Shown: positions 17,031 through 25,507, counted from the stretch's first letter. The stretch is 57,627 nucleotides of DNA from Azohydromonas sediminis (GCF_003574675.1 NZ_QOAZ01000023.1:1-57627); one strand, 5' to 3'. Notes: generated by a model not told the origin, from the letters alone. Numbers and translations: made by a program.

Positions 17031-17474
17031 TCAGCGACCGCCGCCGCCACCCCCGCCACCGCCGGCCCCCGGGCGCGGCCCGGCGCCGGGGCCAGGGCCC
17101 ATGCCCGGGCCAGGACCCATGCCCGGCCCGGGGCCCATGCCCGAGCCCGGCCCGCGGCCGGCCGGCGGGTCGTCGGGCAGCGTGACGCCGCGCTCGCGCG
17201 CGCGCACCTTCATGCGCTCGTGGTGCTCGGCGCGGATGCGCTCGCGTTCCTGCGCCGTCGTCGCGGTGCGCATGCGCTGGCGGTACTCGTTGCGCTCCTG
17301 CTCCGTCATCAGTTGGTGGCCGTAGATGTCCTGATCGCGGATCTGCAGCCGCTCCTGCTCGCGCAGCTGCTCCTGCGTCATCGTCTGGGTCTGCGTCTGC
17401 GCCTGCGCCACGGCCGCGCCACCGGCGAGCGCGGCGGCCAGCGCGAGAGCCGTCCATCGGGTGGGATGTCTCAT
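17031..17474 (-). CDS. secreted Gln/Arg-rich protein with Gly-Pro-Met tail
   Basis: A 147-residue protein of unknown function. Residues 1-25 form a Sec signal peptide ending AQAQ. Residues 26-100 are Gln, Glu and Arg rich (QEQLREQERLQIRDQ, QERNEYRQRMR) and should form an extended charged helix. The C-terminal ~45 residues are low complexity: three GPGPGM repeats and a run of glycines. ATG at 17474 has an AGGAG site. The middle section resembles small periplasmic proteins annotated only as hypothetical in Burkholderiales. Nothing indicates a catalytic role; a structural or metal-binding periplasmic role is a guess. Confidence 0.75.
   Translation of the reverse strand: MRHPTRWTALALAAALAGGAAVAQAQTQTQTMTQEQLREQERLQIRDQDIYGHQLMTEQERNEYRQRMRTATTAQERERIRAEHHERMKVRARERGVTLPDDPPAGRGPGSGMGPGPGMGPGPGMGPGPGAGPRPGAGGGGGGGGGR
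17095..17148 (-). repeat. three tandem 18-bp units encoding GPGPGM
   Basis: Three near-identical 18-bp units (pattern GGGCCCATGCCCGGGCC with few changes) lie inside the Gly/Pro tail of the secreted protein. This kind of in-frame minisatellite can vary in number between strains. Confidence 0.75.
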
Positions 17475-17601
17475 CGTCTGCTCCTGGAGTTGAGTCCGAA
17501 CGTGGGCGGGTCTGTATACCCCCCACAGGTATATTAACGCCAGACGACTTCCGCGCGTTGACGGGCCGCGGTAACGGTTTGTGGGGTGGTGCTCGTGCGC
17601 C

Positions 17602-18114
17602 TCAGCGCGCCAGCGCCGCCGCCGCGCCGAAGCCCAGGTTGTAGAGCGCGTGCAGCGCCACCGCCGGCCACACGCTGGCGAAGCGCTCGCGCAGGTGGCC
17701 GAACACCAGCGACGGCGCCGCCACCGCCAGCGCCCACGCCAGCGGCTGTGCCGGCAGGTGCAGCGCGACGAAGACCGCGGTGGTCAGCGCGTTGGCCACG
17801 CTGACCGGCCCCCAGCGCCGCGCGCGCGTCAGCCGCAGCAGCTGCCCCTGCAGCACGCCGCGCAGCACCAGCTCTTCGAGCAGCGGCTGCACGACGACGA
17901 GCGACACCCACGCCCACGCCCCGGCCGGCGCGCGCATCTGCGGCCCCGTCCACAGCGCCAGCGCCAGCCACACCGGCGCCGCGGCGGCGAGCGCGAGCAG
18001 CCAGTGGCGGTCGGAGGGCCAGCGCGCCGGCCGCGGCGCGACGAGGCCGCACTCCTCGCGCAGCGACGGCAGGGGCGAAGGCGGCGGCGGGCTCACGGGG
18101 CGCGATCGTCGCAT
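17602..18114 (-). CDS. CPBP-family glutamic intramembrane protease (MrtJ-like)
   Basis: A 170-residue membrane protein with about four to five hydrophobic segments after a Pro-rich cytoplasmic start. All CPBP/CAAX-protease motifs are present: EELVLR (Glu80, Glu81, Arg85), FVALH (Phe115, His119) and HALYN (His155, Asn159). It is directly downstream of, and on the same strand as, a protein with a C-terminal Gly-run/Cys/FDPT/hydrophobic/Arg-rich tail. This pairing and its short length match the protease of the JDVT-CTERM sorting system described by Haft and colleagues (MrtJ). I infer that it cleaves that tail in the membrane. ATG at 18114 is preferred to an upstream start that would cross the terminator. 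Confidence 0.8.
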   Translation of the reverse strand: MRRSRPVSPPPPSPLPSLREECGLVAPRPARWPSDRHWLLALAAAAPVWLALALWTGPQMRAPAGAWAWVSLVVVQPLLEELVLRGVLQGQLLRLTRARRWGPVSVANALTTAVFVALHLPAQPLAWALAVAAPSLVFGHLRERFASVWPAVALHALYNLGFGAAAALAR

Positions 18115-18178
18115 GCGCGGCTGGCGAGCGTCCCGGTGCGTCCCGGCGCGCCGTGTCTGGTGCCGAGGGGGAAATGAA

Positions 18179-18200
18179 AACGCCGCCCGCAGGCGGCGTT
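18179..18200 (-). terminator. intrinsic terminator after the exoprotein gene
   Basis: AACGCCGCC, loop CGCA mirrored by GGCGGCGTT. On the minus strand the stem is followed by TTTTCATTT. It lies between the exoprotein stop and the protease start, so the protease is either read through at low level or has its own promoter. Confidence 0.8.
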
Positions 18201-18240
18201 GCAAACCCCCGGGCGGCAGGCGCCCGGGGTGCCGTGCGCA

Positions 18241-20661
18241 TCAGCGGCGGCGTGCGCGCTGCACGCGGCGCAGGCCGACGCCCGCAAGGCCGAGGCCGGC
18301 CAGCAGCAGCAGTGTCGGGTCGAAGCCGCCGTTGCCGGTCGTGCAGCCGCCGCCACCGCCGCCGCCACCGTCCGTGCTTTGCACCGCTGCGTCGGCGCTG
18401 CGGAAGCGTGCCGCCGAGCCGGTCGGGCTTTCGGTGTTGAAGACGGCATAGACACGCTTGCCGTCCGGGCGCGCCTGCGGCTGGGTCTCGAACGCCGACT
18501 CGTCGTCGTTGAACAGGCTGCCCTGTTCTTCGGAGATCCGCACCGGCGTGGCATAGGTCGCGCCAGAGTCGAAGCTCACCGTGGCGTACACGCCCAAGTC
18601 ATCACCGCCCTCGGGGTCGGACGGGTAGACGTTCTCCTGGCTGCCCCACATCAGCCAGATCACGTTGCGGTTCTGGCAGAAGGCCGGGTCGCTGGCCGTG
18701 GCCGGATCGTTGCCCTCGCAATAGCCCGGCGCCGTGTTGCTCGCGGGCGTGCCGAAGATCCGCGGCTCGCGCACGTTGATGCGCTTGTCGGTGACGTTCG
18801 TGACGTTCTTCGGCAGACCCCAGCTTCCGCCGCTGGCGTTCGAGGTGCCGTCGAACGTGAACTTGCGGATCCAGAAGTTGTAGTTGTTGATCAGCGCCCA
18901 AAGCTCGTAGAGGTTGCTCGTGTAGTTGTAGCCGACCCACAGGTCGTCACCCCGCAGCACGCCGCGGTGGGCGAGTGCGTTCTCGGTGAAGTTCCGTTCG
19001 GTGTCGTCAGCCAAGCCATCAGTGCCCGATGTCAGCACGGAAGCACGGCTGCTGATGTTCTCGGCACGCGCATGACCAGCCGTCGGGGTCAGCGCGATCG
19101 CTTCCGAGTACAGCGAGGTGGCACAACCTGCCGACACCGCCGGCACCATCCGGCTGCTCGCCAGGCCGCTCTGGATGCTGGTCGCTACGTCTGGATCCAC
19201 CATTCCGCGGCGAATCACGATGTCAGAAGGCCCGCCTTTGTCGGCTTCCCCTTCTTTCCAGAAGATCGCGATGTTGATGCCGCTGCGGTTGGGCACGGCC
19301 GGCGCGGCCACCCCAGTGGCTTCGGCGGCGCTCTGCGTCAGGAAGCGCACGCGGCGCGCGTTGCGCTGCGGATCGCTGATGATGCAGCCGGACTTGACGT
19401 TCGAAGTCGGCACCGATGCCGAGTCGCCGGCAAACTGCGGCGGATTGTTGTACGGGAACGAGTGATAGCGGATGAACTTGCCGCTGTCCAACCCTTCGGC
19501 GCCTTTCGTCTCTTCCCAGGCGAGCACCGTTGTCGTGCCAACCATCCCGATGTTCGGCCGCGCCGCCCCGGCGTTGCCCTTCTCGACGAGGTTGCCATCG
19601 ACCGGATTCCCGTTCGCGTCGAACACGTTGACGATCTGGCCGGACAGCCCCGTCTTCTTTTCCAGTTCCCAGTTGTCGGTCACGCGATAGCCGAAGGCGC
19701 GCGCCGTGCCCTGCGTCAGTGGCGACAGGTGGTACGTCGGCACCTCCGTCGTCGCGTTGACCTCGAAGTACGTGTACCAGACGTCGGTGCCGCCCGTGAC
19801 ATTGGCGCCCGAGGCGCCGTCGCCGGGACCATCCGCTTCGCCGAGCTGCAGCCCTTCCGGGTCCTCCTGCCACGAGACATTGATGCGCGCAGTCGGCGCT
19901 TGGTAGGTGCCGAAGCTCGAATCCTGCTTGGCGTCGCGCTCCCCGTTGCTCAGTTGCTTTGGTTCCGACCACGTGAGGCCGCTGTCGGCCGAGTACGCCA
20001 TCCACGTGCAGTGGAACGGGATGGTGCGCATGTCGCGCTCGACATACCGGATCGCCCTCTGGTTCGGGTTCGGGTAGAAGCCGGGATCGGTATCGGTTTC
20101 TGCCGGAGCGATGCCATCACGCAAGTCGCCATCCGGACAGAAGGCGCCGATCCAGGTCAGCACCAGCACCGGGCCGTTTTGCTTGATGTTGGGCTTGTCG
20201 GTGTTGCCGTAGTACGGTGCCAGTGTGGTGCCGCTAGCCTGCCACCTGGTCTTGATGCTGTACTTCAGCGCTGAGCCCGACACGTTGCCGCCACCGAAAG
20301 GCGTCGTTGCGTACGTCCAATCGCTTTCCTGGTTGCAGGTCTTGCGCGGCGCGGGCGCCGTGTCCTGGTCGGGCGTGCAGACCTTGACGAAGATGTCGCG
20401 TGCAGGTCGGTCTTTGTCGGCTTTGGTGTCGTACACGTTGAGCGCGCCAGCCGGGGAGTCGCCATAGACGGCAATCAGCGTGCCGTCGGCCGCACGTATG
20501 AGCTTGGGCTTGTGGCCGTTGCTGCCTTCGCTGAGTGTGATCTCAGGTTGCAGCGTGATCAGGTAGGTGGCGGCATAGGCCAGTCCGGCGACGCCGGCCA
20601 GTCCCAGCAGCGCCAGCGGCAGCGTCTTCTTCAATGCGAACTTCTTCACCACGGTCTCCAT
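18241..20661 (-). CDS. 806-residue Asp-box exoprotein with JDVT-CTERM-like sorting tail
   Basis: A secreted protein: basic start and hydrophobic segment (PLALLGLAGVAGLAYA) form a signal sequence. The body contains sialidase-type Asp-box motifs, YSADSGLTWSEP near residue 220 and SFDSGATYATPV near 730, suggesting a beta-propeller, though no sialidase catalytic set is obvious. It resembles the large exoproteins NCBI labels choice-of-anchor, but this is from memory. The end is a Gly8 linker, Cys, FDPTLLLLAGLGLAGVGLRR and a basic tip, a C-terminal sorting signal. A CPBP protease follows. A GTG four codons in (20649) has a better ribosome binding site (GGAGAC) and may be the true start. Confidence 0.8.
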   Translation of the reverse strand: METVVKKFALKKTLPLALLGLAGVAGLAYAATYLITLQPEITLSEGSNGHKPKLIRAADGTLIAVYGDSPAGALNVYDTKADKDRPARDIFVKVCTPDQDTAPAPRKTCNQESDWTYATTPFGGGNVSGSALKYSIKTRWQASGTTLAPYYGNTDKPNIKQNGPVLVLTWIGAFCPDGDLRDGIAPAETDTDPGFYPNPNQRAIRYVERDMRTIPFHCTWMAYSADSGLTWSEPKQLSNGERDAKQDSSFGTYQAPTARINVSWQEDPEGLQLGEADGPGDGASGANVTGGTDVWYTYFEVNATTEVPTYHLSPLTQGTARAFGYRVTDNWELEKKTGLSGQIVNVFDANGNPVDGNLVEKGNAGAARPNIGMVGTTTVLAWEETKGAEGLDSGKFIRYHSFPYNNPPQFAGDSASVPTSNVKSGCIISDPQRNARRVRFLTQSAAEATGVAAPAVPNRSGINIAIFWKEGEADKGGPSDIVIRRGMVDPDVATSIQSGLASSRMVPAVSAGCATSLYSEAIALTPTAGHARAENISSRASVLTSGTDGLADDTERNFTENALAHRGVLRGDDLWVGYNYTSNLYELWALINNYNFWIRKFTFDGTSNASGGSWGLPKNVTNVTDKRINVREPRIFGTPASNTAPGYCEGNDPATASDPAFCQNRNVIWLMWGSQENVYPSDPEGGDDLGVYATVSFDSGATYATPVRISEEQGSLFNDDESAFETQPQARPDGKRVYAVFNTESPTGSAARFRSADAAVQSTDGGGGGGGGCTTGNGGFDPTLLLLAGLGLAGVGLRRVQRARRR

Positions 20662-20977
20662 TCCGTCGGTTGACCTTCCAGGCGGCGGCAGCCCGCCGCG
20701 ATCAAGACCCTCTACCCCGTGGGGCTTGGGGCCTGAACAGTCTCGCTGACGGTGCGCTCGACGGTTGTTGTGTCAGGTCAAGAACGCCACGTCACGCCCT
20801 CCCCCGCAAATCGGTGTTTCGTCGCAATTGCGACGTTTCGCGTGCGCGCGGTGTGCCCTACGGTCGCGCGGACAACGGCCCGCTCAGGGGGACGGTGACT
20901 ATGCGATAGGCTCGCCGCGCTGTTCGGCAAGCGCCCGCTGCACAGATCAAGCGCGGGTTCGCACCTGGAGGAGAAGC
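20662..20977. promoter_or_regulatory. 316-bp divergent intergenic region with a perfect 16-bp palindrome
   Basis: This gap separates the exoprotein gene (left) from the Crp/Fnr gene (right). Its clearest element is the palindrome CGTCGCAATTGCGACG at 20820-20835, flanked on both sides by TTTC/TTTCG, about 143 bp upstream of the regulator start and 159 bp upstream of the exoprotein start. It is not an FNR (TTGAT-N4-ATCAA) or CRP box. No gene, tRNA or repeat was seen in the rest. Confidence 0.55.
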
Positions 20978-21706
20978 GTGAAGTCCGAAAAACAGACGGT
21001 TTTGTGTCCTTGGCCGGCGGGCCCCGAGGCCGTGACGGGGCGGCACCCGCTGTGCCTGATGTGCGACGTCGTGGACCGTGCGCCCCCGGCGTCGGCGCTC
21101 GCGGCCGACGGGCTGCCGCCGGCGGTGCGCATGCCGTTGCGTGCCGGCGTGCGGCTGTTCGAACAGGGCACGGTGGCGCACGCGGTCTACGTGGTGCAAA
21201 GCGGCATCGTCAAGGAGACGCTGCGCGACGACGACAGCGGCGAGTGCATCGCGCGGCTGGTGATGCGCGGTGGCGTGGCCGGCATCGGCGGGCTCAGCGG
21301 GCCGCATCCGCATTCCGGTCAGGTGATCCACCCCGGCTACGCCTGCCGCATCCCGATGGCGCGGTTCGAGAAGGTACTCGCCGAGCACCCCGGCGCGCTG
21401 CCGCGCCTGTACGCCGATGGCCGGCAGGCCATCGCCGACGCCGACCGCATCATCAGCGAGATGTGCCACGGTCCGGCACGCGCGCGGCTGGCGCGCGCGC
21501 TGCTGTACCTGCGCAGCACGCTGGCGCCCGGCGAGGCGCTGCGCCTCAAGCGCGCCGACCTCGCGCAGCTGATGGCGCTGAACCCCACCAGCGTCGCGCG
21601 GCTGCTCGGCGAGTTCCGCCGCGACGGGCTGCTCGAGCAGCAGGGCCGCTACTGCGTCGCGATCGACACTGCGCGACTGCGCGAGCTCGCGCACGCCGAG
21701 GCTTGA
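20978..21706 (+). CDS. Crp/Fnr-family regulator with FNR-like cysteines
   Basis: A 242-residue regulator: cyclic-nucleotide-binding-type beta roll (about 45-155), long dimerisation helix and C-terminal winged helix (ADLAQLMALNPTSVARLLGE). Cysteines at 10, 26 and 29 in the N-terminus and Cys123 in GYACRIPM are notable: FNR uses three N-terminal cysteines plus Cys122, which lies in the same VCEIP-type context. Spacing of the N-terminal set differs from FNR, so an oxygen-sensing [4Fe-4S] cluster is possible but unproven. GTG at 20978 follows a strong GGAGGAG site. It sits 71 bp upstream of a molybdopterin oxidoreductase gene on the same strand, a plausible target. Confidence 0.85.
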   Translation: MKSEKQTVLCPWPAGPEAVTGRHPLCLMCDVVDRAPPASALAADGLPPAVRMPLRAGVRLFEQGTVAHAVYVVQSGIVKETLRDDDSGECIARLVMRGGVAGIGGLSGPHPHSGQVIHPGYACRIPMARFEKVLAEHPGALPRLYADGRQAIADADRIISEMCHGPARARLARALLYLRSTLAPGEALRLKRADLAQLMALNPTSVARLLGEFRRDGLLEQQGRYCVAIDTARLRELAHAEA

Positions 21707-21763
21707 GCGCCGAGCACGCCTGCCGTGCGCGTCCGCGCCACCGTGTCGGGGCGGGCGATGTGC

Positions 21764-21769
21764 CATATT
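21764..21769 (+). promoter_or_regulatory. -10-like element of a possible leaderless promoter
   Basis: CATATT ends 8 bp before the ATG of the molybdopterin oxidoreductase gene. A start of transcription at the usual distance would fall at or next to the ATG. Weaker match than the other cases in the window. Confidence 0.35.
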
Positions 21770-21777
21770 CGGCGCCG

Positions 21778-23841
21778 ATGGACGCCACCGCTTCGCCCGC
21801 CGCGCGCACCGTGCGCGGCGCCTGCCCGCACGACTGCCCCGACACCTGCGCGCTCGTCGTGACGGTCCAGGGCGGCCGTGCGGTGCGCGTGCAGGGTGCG
21901 GCCGACCACCCGCCGACCGGCGGCGTCCTGTGCACCAAGGTCAGCCGCTACGCCGAGCGCACGCACCACCCGGATCGGCTGCTGCACCCGATGAAGCGCG
22001 TCGGCCGCAAGGGCGAGGGGCGCTTCGCGCGCATCTCGTGGGACGAGGCGCTGGATACCGTCGCGGCGCGGCTGAAAGCCATCGCCGCGCGCGACGCGCA
22101 GGCCGTCGTGCCGTACAGCTATGCCGGCACGATGGGGCTGCTGCAGGGCGAGTCGATGGCGGCGCGCTTCTTCCACCGCCTGGGCGCCAGCCGGCTGGAG
22201 CGCACGATCTGCGCCAGCGCCGGCGGCGAGGCACTGGCCGCGACCTATGGCGGCAAGATCGGCATGCACCTGCGCTTCTTCGCGCAGTCGAAGCTGATCC
22301 TGATCTGGGGGAGCCACTCGATCGCGTCGAACCTCCATTTCTGGACGCTCGCGCAGCAGGCCAAGCGCGCCGGCGCCAAGCTGTGGTGCATCGACCCGCG
22401 GCGCACCGAGACGGCCGACAAGTGCCACCGCCACCTCGCGCTGCGCCCCGGCACCGACGGTGCGCTGGCGCTGGCGCTGGTGCACGAGCTGATCGCGCAC
22501 GGCTGGATCGACCGCGACTACGTCGACCGCCACGTCGACGGGTTCGACAAGCTCGCCGAGCGCGCGCGGCCGTGGCCGGCCGAGCGCGCCGCGGCCGTGT
22601 GCGGCGTGCCGGCCGACGACATCCGCGAGCTCGCGCGCGACTACGGCACGACGCAGCCGGCGGCGATCCGCCTGAACTACGGCATGCAGCGCGTGGCCGG
22701 CGGCGGCAACGCGGTGCGGCTCGTCGCGCTGCTGCCGTGCCTCGTCGGTGCGTGGCGCCATGCGGCCGGCGGGCTGCTGCTGTCGAGTTCGGGCTGGGCC
22801 GCGCCATTCCGCGACGACGCCGCGCTGCAGCGGCCCGAGCTCCTCACGGGCCGGCGGCCGCGCACCGTCAACATGAGTACGATCGGCGACGCGCTGCTGC
22901 ACCCCGGCGGCGGTGCGTTCGGCCCGCGTATCGACGCGCTCGTCGTCTACAACAGCAACCCGGTGGCGGTCGCGCCCGAGTCGCGCAAGGTCGTGGCCGG
23001 CTTCGCGCGCGAGGACCTGTTCACCGTCGTGCTCGAGCAGTTCCCGACCGACACCGCCGACCACGCCGACATCGTGCTGCCGGCCACGACGCAACTCGAG
23101 CACCTCGACGTGCACACGAGCTACGGCCATACCGACGTGCTGATCAACGAGCCGGCGATCGCCCCGCTCGGCGAGGCGAAGCCCAACACGCAGATCTTCC
23201 GCGAGCTCGCGGCACGCATGGGCTTTACCGAGCCTTGCTTCGCCGACGACGACGAGGCCTTGCTGCGCCAGGCGCTCAAAGGCATCGACCTCGACGCGCT
23301 GCGTGCGCGCGGCTGGGCGAGCCTGCCGCTGCCCGACGCGCCATTCGCCGACGGCGGTTTTCGCACGCCGTCGGGCAAGGCGGTGGTCGACGCGCCGGGG
23401 CTGGGCGTGCCCGACTTCGTGCCGAACCACGAGTGCGTGCAGACCGCGCCGGCACTGGCAGCGCGCTACCCGCTGGCGATGATCTCGCCGCCGGCGCGGC
23501 ACTTCCTGAACTCGACCTTCGTCAACGTCGCGAGCCTGCGCGCGATCGAAGGCGAACCCCTGCTTGAGATCCACCCCGACGACGCGGCGCCGCGCGGCAT
23601 CGCCAGCGGCGCCGTCGTGCGCGTGTTCAACGACCGCGGCACGCACCGCTGCCGCGCCGAGGTGACGACGCGCGCGCGCCCCGGCGTCGTCGTCGGGCTG
23701 GGCATCTGGTGGCGCAAGCTCGGGCTCGACGGCACCAACGTCAACGAGCTGACGAGCCAGCGGCTGACCGACCTCGGCCGCGCGCCGACGTTCTACGACT
23801 GCCTGGTCGAGGTGGCGGTCGACACCGCGGCCGCGGCTTGA
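21778..23841 (+). CDS. molybdopterin oxidoreductase with N-terminal [4Fe-4S] domain
   Basis: A 687-residue DMSO-reductase-superfamily enzyme. Residues 16-53 have the cluster motif CPHDCPDTC and a later VLCTK cysteine. The molybdopterin domain spans roughly 60-560 and a molybdopterin-dinucleotide-binding domain roughly 570-680. There is no Tat signal, so the protein is likely cytosolic. In family terms it resembles the assimilatory, formate-dehydrogenase-like and thiosulfate/unknown oxidoreductase group; the Mo ligand position cannot be assigned from reading alone. It is preceded by the Crp/Fnr gene and its stop overlaps the start of the next gene. No electron-transfer subunit is adjacent, so its partner is unknown. 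Confidence 0.85.
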   Translation: MDATASPAARTVRGACPHDCPDTCALVVTVQGGRAVRVQGAADHPPTGGVLCTKVSRYAERTHHPDRLLHPMKRVGRKGEGRFARISWDEALDTVAARLKAIAARDAQAVVPYSYAGTMGLLQGESMAARFFHRLGASRLERTICASAGGEALAATYGGKIGMHLRFFAQSKLILIWGSHSIASNLHFWTLAQQAKRAGAKLWCIDPRRTETADKCHRHLALRPGTDGALALALVHELIAHGWIDRDYVDRHVDGFDKLAERARPWPAERAAAVCGVPADDIRELARDYGTTQPAAIRLNYGMQRVAGGGNAVRLVALLPCLVGAWRHAAGGLLLSSSGWAAPFRDDAALQRPELLTGRRPRTVNMSTIGDALLHPGGGAFGPRIDALVVYNSNPVAVAPESRKVVAGFAREDLFTVVLEQFPTDTADHADIVLPATTQLEHLDVHTSYGHTDVLINEPAIAPLGEAKPNTQIFRELAARMGFTEPCFADDDEALLRQALKGIDLDALRARGWASLPLPDAPFADGGFRTPSGKAVVDAPGLGVPDFVPNHECVQTAPALAARYPLAMISPPARHFLNSTFVNVASLRAIEGEPLLEIHPDDAAPRGIASGAVVRVFNDRGTHRCRAEVTTRARPGVVVGLGIWWRKLGLDGTNVNELTSQRLTDLGRAPTFYDCLVEVAVDTAAAA

Positions 23842-24962
23842 AGCGCGCCGCGGCGATCGCACTCGTGGCCGGCCTGTCGCTCACCGGTGCCGCCGCCGTC
23901 GCGCTCGCGGCGGCGTGCCTGACCGCCGGCTGCGCCAGCGTCGGCTACTACGCGCAGGCGGTCGGCGGCCACGTCGATCTGCTCAACCGCGCGCGCCCGG
24001 TGGCCGACGTGATCGCCGACGACGCGACGCCGCCGGCGCTGCGCGAGCGGCTCGCGCTCGCGCAGCGCATCCGCGACTTCGCGGTCGCCGAGCTGGCGCT
24101 GCCCGACAACCGCAGCTACCGCCGCTTTGCCGACCTGCAGCGCCCCGCGGCGGTGTGGAACGTCGTCGCGGCGCCCGAGCTGTCGCTCACGCTCAAGACC
24201 TGGTGCTTCCCGGTCGTCGGCTGCGTCGGCTACCGTGGCTACTACGACCGCGCGGCGGCCGACGCGCTGGCTGCGCAGCTGCGCGCCGACGGCTGGGAGG
24301 TGCTGGTGTACGCGGTGCCGGCGTACTCGACGCTGGGCCGGCTCGAGTGGCTCGGCGGCGACCCGCTGCTGTCGACCTTCATCCACTGGCCCGAAGGCGA
24401 GCTGGCGCGGCTGATCTTCCACGAGCTCGCGCATCAGGTCGTCTACGCCGCCGGCGACACGACATTCAACGAGTCGTTCGCGACCGCCGTCGAGCGGCTG
24501 GGCGGTGCGCGCTGGCTCGAGCGCCACGCCAGCGCCGCGGTGCGCGACGAGTACGCCGCGTTCGATGCGCGCCGCCGCCAGTTCCGCGCGCTGGCGCTGG
24601 CCGCGCGCCGCGAGCTCGAGGCGGTGTATGCGAGCGCGGTCGACGACGACGCCAAGCGCGCCGCGAAGGCCGAGGTGTTCGCGCGCCTGCGCGCCGACCA
24701 CGAGCGCCTGAAGCGTGAAGAATGGGGCGGCTTCACCGGCTACGACGGCTGGTTCGCGCGCGCCAACAACGCGGCGCTGGGCGTGCAGGCCGCGTACGAC
24801 GAGTTCGTGCCGGCGTTCGAGCGCCTGTTCGACGCCGCCGGCGGCGATTTCGCGCGCTTCTACGCCGAGGTGCGCCGGCTGGCCGACTTGCCGAAGGCCG
24901 AGCGGCACGCGACACTGCGCGCCGCCGTGGCCACCGCCGCCGGGGGCGCGGCCGCTCAATAG
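23838..24962 (+). CDS. lipoprotein aminopeptidase (PF10023-type)
   Basis: A 374-residue protein of the predicted aminopeptidase family COG4324. The N-terminus is a lipoprotein signal ending in LTAGC (Cys35). The zinc site is HELAHQ with NESFA about 20 residues later, the gluzincin pattern. A CFPVVGCVGYRGYY segment precedes it, a conserved feature of the family. The chosen start is a TTG at 23838 that overlaps the upstream stop as TTGA; it gives a credible signal peptide. GTG at 23865 is an alternative with a shorter signal. It probably acts in the periplasm, attached to a membrane. The physiological peptide substrate is unknown. Confidence 0.85.
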   Translation: MKRAAAIALVAGLSLTGAAAVALAAACLTAGCASVGYYAQAVGGHVDLLNRARPVADVIADDATPPALRERLALAQRIRDFAVAELALPDNRSYRRFADLQRPAAVWNVVAAPELSLTLKTWCFPVVGCVGYRGYYDRAAADALAAQLRADGWEVLVYAVPAYSTLGRLEWLGGDPLLSTFIHWPEGELARLIFHELAHQVVYAAGDTTFNESFATAVERLGGARWLERHASAAVRDEYAAFDARRRQFRALALAARRELEAVYASAVDDDAKRAAKAEVFARLRADHERLKREEWGGFTGYDGWFARANNAALGVQAAYDEFVPAFERLFDAAGGDFARFYAEVRRLADLPKAERHATLRAAVATAAGGAAAQ

Positions 24963-24982
24963 GGGGAAGAGGGGGAGTCGAC

Positions 24983-25372
24983 GTGTCCGAGATCCGCATC
25001 CGCCGCGAGCACGACCTGGGCCTGGACGAGGCGCGCAAACTCGCCTTGAAGTGGGCCGAAGAGGCCGAGCGCCGGTTCGGCATGGATTGCACCGTCGTCG
25101 AAGGCGAGTACAGCGACACCGTCGAGTTCAGCCGCAGCGGCGTCAAGGGCCAGCTCGTCGTCGCGGCCGACCACTTCGACCTGCAGGCCAAGCTCGGCTT
25201 CCTGCTCGGCGCGTTCGCCAAGACGATCGAGACCGAGATCGAGAAGAACCTCGACGACCTGCTCGGCGCCCGCCAAGCGCTGGCGAAGACCCCGAAGGCC
25301 GCCGCCAACAACGGCGCGGCGAAGAAGGTCGCCGCGAAGAAGAACGGCAACGGCGCGCGCAAGAAGGCGTAG
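24983..25372 (+). CDS. polyhydroxyalkanoic acid system protein
   Basis: A 129-residue protein matching the PHA granule-region family (PF09650): IRIRREHDLGLDEARKLALKWAEEAERRFGMDC opens the domain (quoted in parts) and FSRSGVKGQLVVAADHFDLQAKLGFLLG completes it by about residue 75. The C-terminal 40 residues are Ala/Lys rich (KKVAAKKNGNGARKKA), resembling the DNA- or granule-binding tails of phasin-like proteins. Start GTG lies after a purine-rich AGGGGGAAGAGGGGGAG stretch. It sits close to an acyl-CoA-binding protein and a WS/DGAT gene, consistent with a storage-lipid role. Confidence 0.82.
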   Translation: MSEIRIRREHDLGLDEARKLALKWAEEAERRFGMDCTVVEGEYSDTVEFSRSGVKGQLVVAADHFDLQAKLGFLLGAFAKTIETEIEKNLDDLLGARQALAKTPKAAANNGAAKKVAAKKNGNGARKKA

Positions 25373-25420
25373 GTCAAGATCCCGTAGCCGAGGTCGCCAC
25401 GCGCATTCCGGCACTAGGGT

Positions 25421-25507
25421 TCAAGCAGACGCCGCGGATCCGGCTTCGCCGGTCCGCTGGCGTCGCCCCCTCGAGGGGGCAGCGGCGAAGCCGCTTCGGG
25501 GGTGGGC
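25421..25507 (-). repeat. 85-bp post-stop hairpin repeat, copy 2
   Basis: On the minus strand it starts immediately after the acyl-CoA-binding protein stop codon (GCCCACCCCCGAAGCGGC) and ends GGCGTCTGCTTGA. Three stem-loops are clear: GAAGCGGCTTCGCCGCT, CCCCCTCGAGGGGG and CCGGCGAAGCCGG. It also lies 48 bp after the stop of the convergent PHA-system gene, so it may end both transcripts. Confidence 0.88.

Noticed and set aside
17031-17160. CRISPR-like or VNTR array at the GPGPGM repeats
   Set aside because: Only three 18-bp units without spacers, in frame within a coding sequence. It was listed as a simple coding repeat.
20662-20977. FNR or CRP box between the exoprotein and Crp/Fnr genes
   Set aside because: No TTGAT-N4-ATCAA or TGTGA-N6-TCACA was found; the palindrome present is of a different sequence.
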